This document shows, piece after piece, positions 1 to 10,663 of a stretch of DNA of 64,000 nucleotides. How positions within the stretch are numbered: the stretch's first letter is position 1; each line of letters begins with the position of its first letter. Location: contig NZ_JAMGZJ010000076.1 of NCBI RefSeq assembly GCF_025564085.1, forward strand, positions 248,001 through 312,000, read 5' to 3'. The stretch is from Silvania confinis. Its GTDB lineage: Bacteria; Pseudomonadota; Gammaproteobacteria; Enterobacterales; Enterobacteriaceae. A program made the position numbers and the translations under genes. Under the pieces are notes generated by a model. The model ran no database searches, was not told the origin of the DNA, and worked only from the letters and a program-made list of their open reading frames with translations.

Positions 1-463
1 GGAAGCGCGCTGGCTGATTAAAAGTCTCGAAAGCCGCAATGACACACTGCTGCGCGTGAGCCGCTGCATCGTTGAACAGCAGCAGGCGTTTTTTGAACAG
101 GGCGATGAGTTTATGAAGCCGATGGTGCTGGCCGATATCGCCCAGGCCGTCGAGATGCATGAATCGACGATTTCCCGCGTGACGACGCAGAAGTATTTGC
201 ACAGCCCGCGCGGTATTTTTGAGCTTAAGTATTTCTTCTCCAGCCATGTGAATACCGAAGGCGGTGGCGAGGCCTCGTCGACGGCGATCCGGGCGCTGGT
301 GAAGAAGTTGATCGCCGCGGAGAACCCCGCGAAACCACTGAGTGACAGTAAGTTGACCACCATCCTGTCCGAACAAGGTATCATGGTCGCACGCCGTACT
401 GTTGCGAAGTATCGAGAGTCTTTATCCATTCCGCCGTCTAACCAGCGTAAACAACTGGTTTGA
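1..463 (+). CDS. rpoN: RNA polymerase sigma-54 factor RpoN, C-terminal part
   Basis: The reading frame is open from base 2 and gives the last 153 residues; the start lies before the window. Sigma-54 directs RNA polymerase to -24/-12 promoters that need an AAA+ activator, as in nitrogen assimilation. The visible part holds the core-binding end, a helix-turn-helix ([19 protein letters not shown]) and the RpoN box [10 protein letters not shown] at 389-418, which reads the -24 element. It ends in SNQRKQLV then TGA. It heads the usual rpoN-hpf-ptsN-rapZ-npr cluster, with hpf starting 22 bases after the stop. Confidence 0.98.
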   Translation, partial: EARWLIKSLESRNDTLLRVSRCIVEQQQAFFEQGDEFMKPMVLADIAQAVEMHESTISRVTTQKYLHSPRGIFELKYFFSSHVNTEGGGEASSTAIRALVKKLIAAENPAKPLSDSKLTTILSEQGIMVARRTVAKYRESLSIPPSNQRKQLV

Positions 464-485
464 CACAACCGATAAGGAAGACACT

Positions 486-773
486 ATGCAGCTCAACATC
501 ACAGGACACAACGTCGAAATCACTGAAGCCCTGCGCGATTTTGTTAACACCAAATTCGCCAAACTTGAACAGTATTTCGAGAGGATCAATCAGGTCTACA
601 TTGTGTTAAAAGTGGAAAAAGTGACTCATATCTCGGATGCGACCCTGCATATCAACGGGGGTGAAATCCATGCCAGTGCGGAAGGGCAGGACATGTACGC
701 GGCTATCGACGGCTTGATCGACAAGCTGGCCCGGCAGCTAAACAAACATAAAGATAAACTGAAACAACACTAA
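486..773 (+). CDS. hpf: Ribosome hibernation promoting factor HPF (short form)
   Basis: A 95-residue protein of the short HPF/YfiA family, which binds the decoding centre of 30S subunits and helps form inactive 100S dimers in stationary phase. The start at MQLNITGHNVEIT is chosen because it gives the normal family length and has AAGGAAG about 6 bases before it. An earlier in-frame ATG at 402 would overlap the end of rpoN and add an unrelated extension. The basic C-terminus (KLARQLNKHKDKLKQH) is typical of the short form. It lies between rpoN and ptsN in the same direction. Confidence 0.97.
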   Translation: MQLNITGHNVEITEALRDFVNTKFAKLEQYFERINQVYIVLKVEKVTHISDATLHINGGEIHASAEGQDMYAAIDGLIDKLARQLNKHKDKLKQH

Positions 774-801
774 TTGTCCGGGCTGTTAACGGGTGCAGGA
801 C

Positions 802-830
802 GGCCTGTTGTGAAACACAACGGGCCCTTT
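802..830 (+). other. Intercistronic hairpin between hpf and ptsN
   Basis: GGCCTGTTGTG (802-812) pairs with CACAACGGGCC (816-826), with one T-G wobble and a three-base AAA loop, followed by CTTT. The T run is too short for a strong intrinsic terminator. It may partly attenuate transcription or protect the 3' end of hpf mRNA. Confidence 0.6.
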
Positions 831-855
831 GTACAGTTAGCGCTTAGGTGAAATT

Positions 856-1347
856 ATGATGAATAACGAATCCACTCTACAACTGAGCAACGCCCTTAAT
901 CAGGAATGTACCCGCAGTGCAGTTCACTGCCAGAGCAAAAAACGTGCGCTGGAGATCATCAGTGAACTGGCCGCAAAACAGCTGGGCCTGCCGTCGCAGG
1001 TGGTGTTCGAAGCCATTCTGACCCGCGAAAAAATGGGCAGTACCGGTATCGGCAACGGCATCGCTATTCCACACGGCAAACTGGAAGAAGATACGCTGCG
1101 TGCCGTGGGGGTATTTGTACAACTCGAAACGCCGATCGCGTTTGATGCCATTGATAACCAACCGGTCGATCTGCTGTTTGCGCTGCTGGTGCCCGCTGAC
1201 CAGACAAAAACGCATCTGCACACGCTCTCGCTGGTAGCCAAACGTCTGGCGGATAAAACTATCTGTCGTCGTCTGCGCGCGGCACAGAGCGATGACGAGC
1301 TTTATCAAATCATTACGGAAGCAGAAGGCAATCAGGATGATGCGTAA
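856..1347 (+). CDS. ptsN: Nitrogen PTS enzyme IIA, PtsN (EIIA-Ntr)
   Basis: A 163-residue PTS EIIA domain of the fructose/mannitol type. In E. coli it is the end acceptor of the PtsP-Npr-PtsN chain and regulates potassium uptake and stress responses instead of carrying sugar. The phosphorylated histidine is His73 in the motif GIAIPHGKLEED. Length equals that of the K-12 protein. ATG at 856 is followed directly by a second ATG at 859; the first keeps the family length. It sits 45 bases before rapZ in the rpoN cluster. Confidence 0.97.
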   Translation: MMNNESTLQLSNALNQECTRSAVHCQSKKRALEIISELAAKQLGLPSQVVFEAILTREKMGSTGIGNGIAIPHGKLEEDTLRAVGVFVQLETPIAFDAIDNQPVDLLFALLVPADQTKTHLHTLSLVAKRLADKTICRRLRAAQSDDELYQIITEAEGNQDDA

Positions 1348-1392
1348 TCGGGTGATGGCATTGACATCTGTAGCCCTGAGGAGAAACGGTAC

Positions 1393-2247
1393 ATGGTGCT
1401 GATGATCGTCAGCGGTCGTTCAGGTTCAGGGAAGTCGGTGGCCCTGCGAGCGCTGGAAGATATGGGCTTTTACTGCGTGGATAACCTGCCGGTTGTCCTG
1501 CTGCCCGACCTGGCGCGTACGCTGGCCGAGCGACAGATTTCTGCCGCGGTCAGTATCGACGTGCGTAACATGCCTGAATCACCAGAAATCTTTGAGCAAG
1601 CGATGAGCAGCCTGCCGGAGGCGTTTTCGCCTCAGCTGCTGTTCCTTGATGCCGATCGTAATACGCTGATCCGCCGCTACAGCGACACCCGTCGCCTGCA
1701 TCCACTCTCGAGTAAAAATCTGTCGCTGGAAAGTGCGATTGACCAGGAGAGCGATCTGCTGGAGCCGCTGCGTTCCCGGGCAGATCTGATCGTCGATACC
1801 TCGGAGATGTCCGTCCATGAGCTGGCAGAAATGCTGCGCACGCGTCTGCTGGGCAAACGCGAGCGTGAGCTAACGATGGTCTTCGAATCGTTCGGCTTTA
1901 AGCACGGCATTCCTATTGATGCGGACTATGTGTTTGACGTGCGCTTCCTGCCGAACCCGCACTGGGATCCGAAGCTGCGTCCGATGACCGGTCTGGATAA
2001 ACCGGTGGCCGCGTTTCTCGACCGGCATACTGAAGTGCATAACTTTATTTATCAGACGCGCAGCTACCTTGAACTCTGGTTGCCGATGCTGGAGACAAAC
2101 AATCGCAGCTATCTGACAGTGGCGATTGGCTGTACCGGGGGTAAGCACCGTTCGGTTTACATTGCTGAGCAACTGGCTGACTATTTCCGCTCGCGCGGTA
2201 AAAACGTGCAGTCTCGTCATCGTACGCTGGAAAAACGTAAAACATGA
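1393..2247 (+). CDS. rapZ: RNase adapter protein RapZ
   Basis: A 284-residue protein. In E. coli it binds the sRNA GlmZ and presents it to RNase E, lowering glmS expression, and is titrated by GlmY and controlled by glucosamine-6-phosphate. The Walker A motif GRSGSGKS lies at residues 8-15. The C-terminal half carries GCTGGKHRS and a basic tail ending [11 protein letters not shown], the RNA-binding part. The stop overlaps the npr start by four bases (ATGA), so the two are probably translationally coupled. Confidence 0.97.
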   Translation: MVLMIVSGRSGSGKSVALRALEDMGFYCVDNLPVVLLPDLARTLAERQISAAVSIDVRNMPESPEIFEQAMSSLPEAFSPQLLFLDADRNTLIRRYSDTRRLHPLSSKNLSLESAIDQESDLLEPLRSRADLIVDTSEMSVHELAEMLRTRLLGKRERELTMVFESFGFKHGIPIDADYVFDVRFLPNPHWDPKLRPMTGLDKPVAAFLDRHTEVHNFIYQTRSYLELWLPMLETNNRSYLTVAIGCTGGKHRSVYIAEQLADYFRSRGKNVQSRHRTLEKRKT

Positions 2248-2516
2248 CCGTAAAGCAGACCGTTGAAATCACCAACAAGCTGGGCATGCACGCCCGCCCG
2301 GCGATGAAGCTGTTTGAACTGATGCAGGGTTTTGACGCGGAAGTTTTGCTGCGCAACGACGAAGGCACCGAAGCGGAAGCCAACAGCGTGATTGCGCTGT
2401 TGATGCTGGATTCAGCAAAGGGCCGACAAATCGAAATTGAAGCCACCGGTCCGCAAGAAGAAGAGGCGTTGGCCGCAGTCATTGCGCTGTTTAACGCCGG
2501 TTTTGATGAAGACTAA
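2244..2516 (+). CDS. npr: Phosphocarrier protein NPr (nitrogen PTS)
   Basis: A 90-residue HPr-family carrier that passes phosphate from PtsP to PtsN. His16 in the motif [10 protein letters not shown] is the phosphorylation site; there is no Ser46 kinase setting as in Gram-positive HPr. It starts inside the last four bases of rapZ and ends the operon. Its 3' end overlaps the convergent mtgA stop by four bases (2513-2516), leaving no room for a separate terminator. Confidence 0.97.
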   Translation: MTVKQTVEITNKLGMHARPAMKLFELMQGFDAEVLLRNDEGTEAEANSVIALLMLDSAKGRQIEIEATGPQEEEALAAVIALFNAGFDED

Positions 2517-3238
2517 TGCAGGTTGTGCGCCTGCATGTACCCTTCTCCGCCTAGCTGGCGCATCTGGCGTATGATCCACGCCTGACGGCTGCGAACGTAG
2601 CCAGAGGGCGCAGTGGCTTTAAAGCGAATCGGATTGGGTAACACCGCCGCTAGCAGTGCGGCTTCTGATGGTGTCAGACGGCTTGCCGGTTTACGAAAAT
2701 AACGCTGTGCCGCCGCCTCAACGCCAAACACACCCTCGCCAAACTCCGCAATGTTCAGGTACACCGTCAAAATACGCTTTTTACTCCACACGGTTTCAAT
2801 GCCCAGCGTCAGTCCGGCTTCCAGCCCCTTGCGTACCCAGCTACGTCCGTCCCACAGAAACAGATTTTTCGCCGTTTGCTGAGACAGTGTCGACGCTCCG
2901 CGAACTCGACTCGCATTACGCTCGTTATGCGCCAAGGCTTTTTCGATCGCCCCAATGTCAAAGCCCCAGTGTTCCGGGAATTTCTGATCTTCCGCAGCAA
3001 TCACCGCGAGCCCCATCCACGGCGAGATCTCATCCATGCTGACCCAGTCTGAATGGGCAACATAGCTCACATCCCCGGTGAACCAGCGGCTCAGCTGGCG
3101 CTCAATCATCACCGCCGAAAAAGGCACAGGCAGAAAACTAAACAGGGCGATGCCGCCGCCCCAGAAGACCGCCAGCACCAGCAAAATGCGCACGACGACC
3201 CGTCTCATCCAGCCTGCCCGCGGGCGTGTCAATCTCAT
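2513..3238 (-). CDS. mtgA: Monofunctional biosynthetic peptidoglycan transglycosylase MtgA
   Basis: A 241-residue GT51 glycosyltransferase that polymerises lipid II into glycan strands at the inner membrane. One membrane anchor spans roughly residues 13-35. The family motifs are all present in order: [12 protein letters not shown] with the catalytic glutamate, [16 protein letters not shown] and [15 protein letters not shown]. There is no transpeptidase domain. Its start overlaps the stop of elbB by four bases, so elbB and mtgA are read as a minus-strand pair. It converges on npr with a four-base overlap. Confidence 0.96.
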   Translation of the reverse strand: MRLTRPRAGWMRRVVVRILLVLAVFWGGGIALFSFLPVPFSAVMIERQLSRWFTGDVSYVAHSDWVSMDEISPWMGLAVIAAEDQKFPEHWGFDIGAIEKALAHNERNASRVRGASTLSQQTAKNLFLWDGRSWVRKGLEAGLTLGIETVWSKKRILTVYLNIAEFGEGVFGVEAAAQRYFRKPASRLTPSEAALLAAVLPNPIRFKATAPSGYVRSRQAWIIRQMRQLGGEGYMQAHNLH

Positions 3239-3888
3239 TCAGTCAGCACCAGCACGCGGGCCACCAGCTTCTCAATGCCCACCGCGGCTTCGGCAATATC
3301 TTGCGCCAGCATCCAGGCGGGCGTGGTAACGATTTTGTTGTCTTCGTCGACCACAATATCTTCAACCGGACACGGGATATGCTCCCCGCCCATGTCTTCA
3401 ATCACCTCGGCGGTATCAATGTCGGTGCCAATGGTCAGACGCAGTGGAATATCAAAGATTGCTGGCAGCAGTGCCGGGGCGATGCAGATAAAGCCCAGCG
3501 GTTTACCCGCGGCATGCAGCTGCTGGGTCAGGGTTTTTAAATGGCTGTCGACCTGACAGGCGCTCCCCTGGCGGGCAAAATCACTGAGATTTTTCGCCGC
3601 GCCAAACCCGCCCGGCACAATCAGCGCATCCAGTTCCTCGGCGCGGGCCTGATGAAGAGGACGAATCTGTCCGCGCGCGATCCGCGCCGCTTCGATCAAT
3701 ACGTTCCGGCTTTCTGCCATTTGCTCGCCGGTGAGGTGGTTAATGACATCCGACTGGGTTTTATCCGGTGCGAAGCAGACGGCTTCCGCCCCGCTGCGCG
3801 CCAGTGCCAGCAGCGTCAGCACCGCTTCGTGGATCTCTGAACCATCGTAAACGCCGCAACCGCTCAGTATTACGCCAACCTTTTTCAT
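3235..3888 (-). CDS. elbB: DJ-1/PfpI-family protein ElbB (glyoxalase-like)
   Basis: A 217-residue protein of the class I glutamine amidotransferase-like/DJ-1 superfamily. The nucleophile-elbow cysteine is Cys135 in [14 protein letters not shown], and the [13 protein letters not shown] segment is typical of ElbB. The K-12 protein has weak glyoxalase activity; its physiological role is uncertain. It lies upstream of mtgA and is separated from arcB by the arcZ sRNA gene, as in K-12. Confidence 0.95.
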   Translation of the reverse strand: MKKVGVILSGCGVYDGSEIHEAVLTLLALARSGAEAVCFAPDKTQSDVINHLTGEQMAESRNVLIEAARIARGQIRPLHQARAEELDALIVPGGFGAAKNLSDFARQGSACQVDSHLKTLTQQLHAAGKPLGFICIAPALLPAIFDIPLRLTIGTDIDTAEVIEDMGGEHIPCPVEDIVVDEDNKIVTTPAWMLAQDIAEAAVGIEKLVARVLVLTE

Positions 3889-3970
3889 CCTGCCAATCCT
3901 TATGAATATGTTACACGCCCATTAATAATTCTGATTAAAACGGTATGCTTCACACATTTAACTGATTCAT

Positions 3971-3998
3971 GTAACAAGTTATTTAAGATTTGCTATCT
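3971..3998 (+). promoter_or_regulatory. Probable arcZ promoter
   Basis: GTAACA (3971-3976) and TATCTT (3993-3998), 16 bases apart, sit just before the expected ArcZ 5' end. The -35 match is weak, so this rests mainly on position. In E. coli, arcZ transcription is repressed by ArcA under anoxia. Confidence 0.45.
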
Positions 3999-4001
3999 TA
4001 A

Positions 4002-4127
4002 GTGCGTACGGCCTTAATTTTGAGGCTACGCCCTTCCTGACAGACAATAATAATTCAGGCGCAGCCACGATTTCCCTGGTGTTGGCGCAGTATTCGCGCA
4101 CCCCGGTTTAGCCGGGGTCATTTTTTT
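4002..4127 (+). ncRNA. arcZ: Small regulatory RNA ArcZ (RyhA/SraH)
   Basis: I recognise the ArcZ 3' half: GATTTCCCTGGTGTTGGCGC is the conserved seed (4069-4088), followed by the terminator stem CCCCGG-TTTA-(G)CCGGGG and seven T at 4121-4127. In E. coli, ArcZ is a Hfq-dependent sRNA processed by RNase E to its 3' part; it activates rpoS and represses flhDC, among other targets. The 5' part (from about 4002, GTGCGTACGG) differs from K-12 but keeps the same length. The gene lies opposite arcB and overlaps its stop codon, as in K-12. Confidence 0.93.
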
Positions 4128-6451
4128 CTGCTGTCCACCCACGCTTTCAGCACCGCCACATCGTTCTGCCACTCTTGCTTCATCTCTTCAACCCATTCAC
4201 CAACATTATCGGACCATGCCGGTAAATCCGGTGACTGAATCTGCTGACCCAGTTGCTGCAAATGTCGCAGACCAATAGAGCCCGCCGCGCCCTTGATCTT
4301 GTGACCTTCTTCCACGATCCCTTTTTGATCGCGCGCCGTCAGGTTGGACTCCAGCACGTTCAAATAGCCCGGCATCATCTTTTCGAACACGGCAACACCG
4401 TCAGTGATCAGCTTCGGACCGACTAAATCGATGTACTGCTCAAGCATGGTGATATCCAGTAAGGACTGCGATTTTTCGGTATCTACTGTCGTCATGGTGC
4501 TCTCCTCTTCATCACGGGTGTCCCAGAATTTCTTGATCATCGCGGTTAGCGCCGGAACCGCCAGCGGTTTGCTTAGCACGTCGTTCATCCCGGCATCCAG
4601 ATACTCGTTTTTATCCTTCAGCACGTTGGCGGTGAGCGCCACCAGCGGCGGCAGTTCGTCCTGGGCGTAGCGTTGCGTCAGCTCGCGGGAAATATCCAGC
4701 CCGGTCATATCCGGCAGCTGAATATCCAGCAGTACAAGATCGTATTCGCCAGGCGTGAACATCTCCAGCGCGGCTTTACCGGTCATCGCCACATCCACGC
4801 TGCTGCCGAGTTTCTCCAGCACCGAGCGGGCAACAATCACATTCAGTTCGATATCTTCAACCAGCAGCACATGCAGCGCGGGCAGCGGCATTTCATCCTG
4901 GTCAAAGGTATCTTCGACTTCTTCGGCCACCGCAGGCGCGTGAACGCTCAACGCAAACAGTGAACCTTTACCCGGATTGCTGGTGACAGTGATATCTCCG
5001 CCCATGCTCTTCGCCAGCCTGCGCGAGACCGCGAGGCCAATGCCAGTACCGGTGGCAGGCTTGCCGCCATGGCTGTCTTTCACCTGGTAATACATGGCGA
5101 AGATTTTGTCCTGCTCTTCCTGCGGAATACCGATCCCGGAATCTTCCACTTCGAACTGCAGCATCTCACCCTCACCGTAGCGCACGCGAACCGCGACCTG
5201 GCCACTTTGGGTAAATTTGACGGCATTGCTGATTAAGTTCCACAGGATCTGGCGCAGGCGGGTGCCGTCCGTGACCACTTTATGCGGTAGCGGCAGCGTC
5301 GGATCCAGCACAAAGCGCAGCCCTTTCTGCTGCGCCTGCAGGCCTGAGAGGTTTTCCAGGTCGGCAAGGAAGCTGGTGAAGTCCACCGGCTGATTATCCA
5401 GTTGGACCCTGCGCCGTTCCATCTTATCCATATCGATAATATCGTTGAAGATATTGCCGAGCGTGACTGCCGAAACATGAATAGTTTTGAGGTATTTTTC
5501 CTGCTCGGCCGTCAGATCGGTATCCAGCAGAATGCGGCTTAAGCCGACGATGCCGTTGAGCGGCGTACGCAGCTCGTGGCTGATGGTGGAGATAAAGGTG
5601 GTCTTGTCACGGCTGGCGCGCTCCAGCGCATCCTGATAGCGCTTACGTTCGGTAATATCGCGTCCGAAGCCCATCAGCCCGTGGCGCTTCCCGACGCGAT
5701 CGTAGTAAGGCACTTTGCGAATTTCGAAACACGCTTTACGCCCGTCCGGGTAGTCGAGCCACTGCTCGTAGGTCAACGAGACGTTATGGCGGAACACCTT
5801 CTCGTCGGTTTCGATAACTTTGGCCGCCGCCTCTTCTGAATACACATCCTGCGGCCGCAGGTTAACCAGCTGTTTTTCACTCTTGCCGGTCAACAGCTCC
5901 ATCGCCCGGTTGCAGCCTGAGAACTCTTTATCTTCATTGCGATAAAAGACGAGGTCTGGCGAAGCATCGAGGAAAGAGCGCAGGAAGGAGGATTGCTGTT
6001 CGAGCTGAATTTGCGTCTGTTCGCGCTCTTTCATCTCGACCTTCAACTGCTCCAGAGTCGTCTGACGCTCAGCCTCCGCCTTCACACGATCGGAGATCTC
6101 CTGATTGAGCTGGGCAATGTTGTCTTTAAGCTGCACGTTAAGCTTGAGATCGCGCTCACGCATCTCTTCGAGCTTTTCCACCACCCGGGTCAGGCGCTGG
6201 CGGGACTCTTCAAGCTGCTCCACCACCACCGACAGAAAATAGACCGCCCACGGCGTGATCAGCAGACCAAAGAAAATAGAGCGAATAAGATCGATGCTCT
6301 CAACCTGCCCATGCAGCACCATGGTAATGGCCATCTGCACCACTATCGCCAGCACCACCAGCGCCAGCGCCAGCAACAGGGAGAAGCGCACCAGGCCAAG
6401 CTTCATCATCAGATCGACATAGTACTGCGCCAGTAACCGAATTTGCTTCAT
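4118..6451 (-). CDS. arcB: Aerobic respiration control sensor histidine kinase ArcB
   Basis: A 777-residue tripartite hybrid kinase that phosphorylates ArcA when quinones are reduced. Two membrane segments lie at about 22-44 and 58-77, then a leucine-rich coiled coil and a PAS domain. All functional residues keep K-12 numbering: redox cysteines Cys180 and Cys241, His292 in STISHELRTPLNG, receiver Asp576 and HPt His717. Start at MKQIRLLAQYY (6451) is chosen by homology; an in-frame ATG 10 codons earlier is probably not used. Its upstream neighbour is lptG, not yhcC as in K-12. Confidence 0.98.
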   Translation of the reverse strand: MKQIRLLAQYYVDLMMKLGLVRFSLLLALALVVLAIVVQMAITMVLHGQVESIDLIRSIFFGLLITPWAVYFLSVVVEQLEESRQRLTRVVEKLEEMRERDLKLNVQLKDNIAQLNQEISDRVKAEAERQTTLEQLKVEMKEREQTQIQLEQQSSFLRSFLDASPDLVFYRNEDKEFSGCNRAMELLTGKSEKQLVNLRPQDVYSEEAAAKVIETDEKVFRHNVSLTYEQWLDYPDGRKACFEIRKVPYYDRVGKRHGLMGFGRDITERKRYQDALERASRDKTTFISTISHELRTPLNGIVGLSRILLDTDLTAEQEKYLKTIHVSAVTLGNIFNDIIDMDKMERRRVQLDNQPVDFTSFLADLENLSGLQAQQKGLRFVLDPTLPLPHKVVTDGTRLRQILWNLISNAVKFTQSGQVAVRVRYGEGEMLQFEVEDSGIGIPQEEQDKIFAMYYQVKDSHGGKPATGTGIGLAVSRRLAKSMGGDITVTSNPGKGSLFALSVHAPAVAEEVEDTFDQDEMPLPALHVLLVEDIELNVIVARSVLEKLGSSVDVAMTGKAALEMFTPGEYDLVLLDIQLPDMTGLDISRELTQRYAQDELPPLVALTANVLKDKNEYLDAGMNDVLSKPLAVPALTAMIKKFWDTRDEEESTMTTVDTEKSQSLLDITMLEQYIDLVGPKLITDGVAVFEKMMPGYLNVLESNLTARDQKGIVEEGHKIKGAAGSIGLRHLQQLGQQIQSPDLPAWSDNVGEWVEEMKQEWQNDVAVLKAWVDSRKK

Positions 6452-6584
6452 AGGGGATCTCTTCACGACGTCATCGCACAATCATACGCAAATTCCAGGC
6501 AAGGCGTTGAAGGTTGTGCGAAAAAGTGAGGTGTAAAACAGGAGATGCGCCCCACTCCCACAGAGGAAGTGAGGCAAATGACAA
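6452..6584. other. Left junction of the relocated lptG-yjgR block
   Basis: A 133-base gap between the arcB start and the lptG stop. It must hold the arcB promoter, unless arcB is read through from lptG. I see no insertion sequence, tRNA end, long direct repeat or strong terminator here. In K-12 the gene at this place is yhcC. Confidence 0.6.
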
Positions 6585-7667
6585 TCAGGAGCGCTTCAGC
6601 ATCAGCCACAGGCTGAGCAGCAGGAACGAGGCGCTTGGCAACAGGGCGCCAAGCATCGGAGGAATGCCATAAACCAGCGTCAGCGGGCCGAAGATTTGGT
6701 CCAGCACGTAGAAAACAAAGCCGAAGCTGATACCCGTTACGACGCGCACCCCCATCGCCACGCTACGCAGTGGGCCGAAGATAAACGACAGGGCCATCAG
6801 CATCATCACCGCCACGGAAAGTGGCTGGAAGATCTTGCTCCACATATTGAGTTGATAACGCCCGGCGTCCTGGCCGCTCGACTTCAGGTACTTCACATAG
6901 TCGTGCAGGCCGGTGATGGAGAGCGCATCGGGATCCAGCGCGACCACGCCGAGTTTGTCCGGGGTCAGATTGGTTTTCCAGGTACCCGAGACGGTTTGTG
7001 ACCCGGTGATCTGCTTCGGATCCTGCAGGTTGGACTCATCCACCTGCGACAGACGCCAGACTTTGTTTTCCGTATCAAAGGTTGCTGAGGCCGCATAACG
7101 CACCGACTGCAAACGACGCTGATCGTTAAAGCTGTAGATGCTGACGCCGCCGAGCGAGTTATCGCCCTTCACGCGTTCGATATAGACAAAGTTTTTACCG
7201 TCTTTTGCCCACAGCCCCTGTTGCGTGGAAAGCAGCGAGCCGCCGTACATCTGCTGTGCGCGGTAGTTACGCGCCATCTGCTCGCCCTGCGGCGCAACCC
7301 ACTCGCCCATCGCCATGGTCAGCAGCACCAGCGGGATAGCGGTTTTCATCACCGACGCCGCCACCTGCATGCGGGTAAAGCCCGAGGCCTGCATCACCAC
7401 CAGCTCGCTGCGCTGTGCCAGCATCCCCAGCCCCAACAGCGCACCCAGCAGCGCCGCCATCGGGAAGAAGATCTGCACATCTTTCGGCATGCTCAGCAGG
7501 GTGTACATCCCAGCGCCGAGCGCGTCATAACTCCCTTGCCCGGCCTTCTTGAGCTGGTCAACGAACTTGATGATCCCGGAGAGCGACACCAGCATGAACA
7601 AGGTCATCATGATGGTGGTGAATATTGTTTTACCGATATAGCGGTCAAGAACGCCAAACGCCTGCAT
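6585..7667 (-). CDS. lptG: LPS export ABC transporter permease LptG
   Basis: A 360-residue YjgP/YjgQ-family permease. With LptF and two LptB ATPases it extracts lipopolysaccharide from the inner membrane and pushes it onto the LptC-LptA bridge. Hydrophobic segments lie near the N-terminus (about residues 13-35, 62-82 and 100-120) and in the last 90 residues, flanking a soluble periplasmic beta-jellyroll, the family topology. The start codon shares one base with the lptF stop (TAATG), so the pair is translationally coupled. Confidence 0.96.
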   Translation of the reverse strand: MQAFGVLDRYIGKTIFTTIMMTLFMLVSLSGIIKFVDQLKKAGQGSYDALGAGMYTLLSMPKDVQIFFPMAALLGALLGLGMLAQRSELVVMQASGFTRMQVAASVMKTAIPLVLLTMAMGEWVAPQGEQMARNYRAQQMYGGSLLSTQQGLWAKDGKNFVYIERVKGDNSLGGVSIYSFNDQRRLQSVRYAASATFDTENKVWRLSQVDESNLQDPKQITGSQTVSGTWKTNLTPDKLGVVALDPDALSITGLHDYVKYLKSSGQDAGRYQLNMWSKIFQPLSVAVMMLMALSFIFGPLRSVAMGVRVVTGISFGFVFYVLDQIFGPLTLVYGIPPMLGALLPSASFLLLSLWLMLKRS

Positions 7668-8767
7668 TACACCGCTCCTTTACGCATAATCCGGGCCCGT
7701 ACACGGCGCATCGGCACGGTATCCCACAGATTGAGGGCCACCGCCAACAGCAGATAGAGTCCGTTGACCACCCAGGTCCAGACCACCGGGTCAATTTTCC
7801 CTTTGCCACCGTTCGACTTAATTGACGTTTGCAGCAGGAAGAACACCAGATACAGCAGCATGGCGGGCAGCATAGACAGCACGCGACCCTGACGCGGGTT
7901 CACCACGCTCAGCGGAACCACCATCAGCGCCATCATAAAGACGGTAAACACCAGCGTGATACGCCAGTGCAGCTCGGAGCGGGCGCGGTCGTTGTCGGTG
8001 TTTATCAGGGTACGCATGTTCATCTGCTCGGTATCGGTCGGATCCAGCGCCACCGTCTGATGACCAATAATCGCCTGATAATTCTGGAAGTCAGTAATGC
8101 GGAAATCGCGCAGCAGGGCCGTGCCTTCAAAGCGAGTACCTTTGTTCAGCGTGACGATCTGCGAACCGTCTTTCCCCTGCGAGAGCTGACCGGAATCAGC
8201 CACCACCACCGACGGACGGGCGTTACCTTTAGTGCGAATTTGGGCGAGGAATACGTCGTTAAAGCGGCTACTGTCGACGCTTTCAATAAACAGGACCGAG
8301 CTACCGTCAGCCGCCTGCTGAAACTGACCCTGCGCCAGGGCAGCCAGACCAGGGTTGGCTTTGGCTTCAGCCAGCACTTCATCCTGATGGCGGGAAGAGA
8401 CGGGGCCAGCCCACATGACGTTCACGGCGGCAACAATGCCGGTAAACAGCGCCAGCACCATCGCGGCTTTCACCAGCACCGATTTGCTCAGGCCGCACGC
8501 GTGCATGACCGTAATTTCACTATCGGTATACAGTTTACCGAGCGTCATCAACAGGCCGAGGAAAAGACTGAGCGGCAGGATAAGCTGCGCCATTTCGGGC
8601 ACGCCTAACCCGAGCAGGGAAAGCACCAGATTTGTAGGGATCTCACCATCGACCGCCGCACCGAGGATCCTCACCAGCTTCTGACAGAAAAAAATCAGTA
8701 ACAGAATAAAGAGTATCGCCAGCTGGCTTTTGAGCGTCTCCCGAACCAGATATCTTATGATTATCAA
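7667..8767 (-). CDS. lptF: LPS export ABC transporter permease LptF
   Basis: A 366-residue partner permease of LptG with the same plan: N-terminal membrane helices, a periplasmic domain of about 170 residues, then three C-terminal helices. The start MIIIRYLVRETLKSQLAIL matches the K-12 protein. It is divergent from pepA, with 262 bases between their starts that must contain both promoters, as in K-12. Confidence 0.96.
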   Translation of the reverse strand: MIIIRYLVRETLKSQLAILFILLLIFFCQKLVRILGAAVDGEIPTNLVLSLLGLGVPEMAQLILPLSLFLGLLMTLGKLYTDSEITVMHACGLSKSVLVKAAMVLALFTGIVAAVNVMWAGPVSSRHQDEVLAEAKANPGLAALAQGQFQQAADGSSVLFIESVDSSRFNDVFLAQIRTKGNARPSVVVADSGQLSQGKDGSQIVTLNKGTRFEGTALLRDFRITDFQNYQAIIGHQTVALDPTDTEQMNMRTLINTDNDRARSELHWRITLVFTVFMMALMVVPLSVVNPRQGRVLSMLPAMLLYLVFFLLQTSIKSNGGKGKIDPVVWTWVVNGLYLLLAVALNLWDTVPMRRVRARIMRKGAV

Positions 8768-9026
8768 ATTAAATACGCCCGTAAAAACCCATCTCTTTGC
8801 AGGAAAATCGCTTGTTTCATGGCTTAAACGTCATTTATTCTCTTGAGTCGTCGAAATCATCGCTAAGATTAGAACACCCGGCGGATTCGCGCCTCACGAG
8901 TTGTAATGACGTGTCGAAACCGTAATTAAGATTAACACGAAGTCACCGCAACAGCGGATATGCGTTACGAAAGGTTGCAATTCTATCCGTAGCCGCCGCT
9001 GTTGTCTTTAAGATTCAGGAGCGTAG

Positions 9027-10541
<1,515 letters not shown>

Positions 10542-10554
10542 CTCTCTGTCAGAT

Positions 10555-10629
10555 GCCGGGTGGCGCTACGCTTACCGGGCCTACGTGAAAATGCCGTTTG
10601 TAGGCCGGGTAAGCGTAGCGCCACCCGGC
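10555..10629. repeat. Inverted pair of REP elements between pepA and holC
   Basis: Two 30-base copies in opposite orientation, 10555-10584 and 10600-10629, differ at one base. Each has the enterobacterial REP form (GCCGGGTGGCGCTACGCTTA...GGCCTAC). Together they can fold into one long hairpin in RNA. Such pairs usually stabilise upstream mRNA or bind gyrase or IHF; here it would separate pepA from holC-valS. Confidence 0.9.
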
Positions 10630-10663
10630 TTTGCATTTAAATACAAAACAAGAAGCCCCATAT

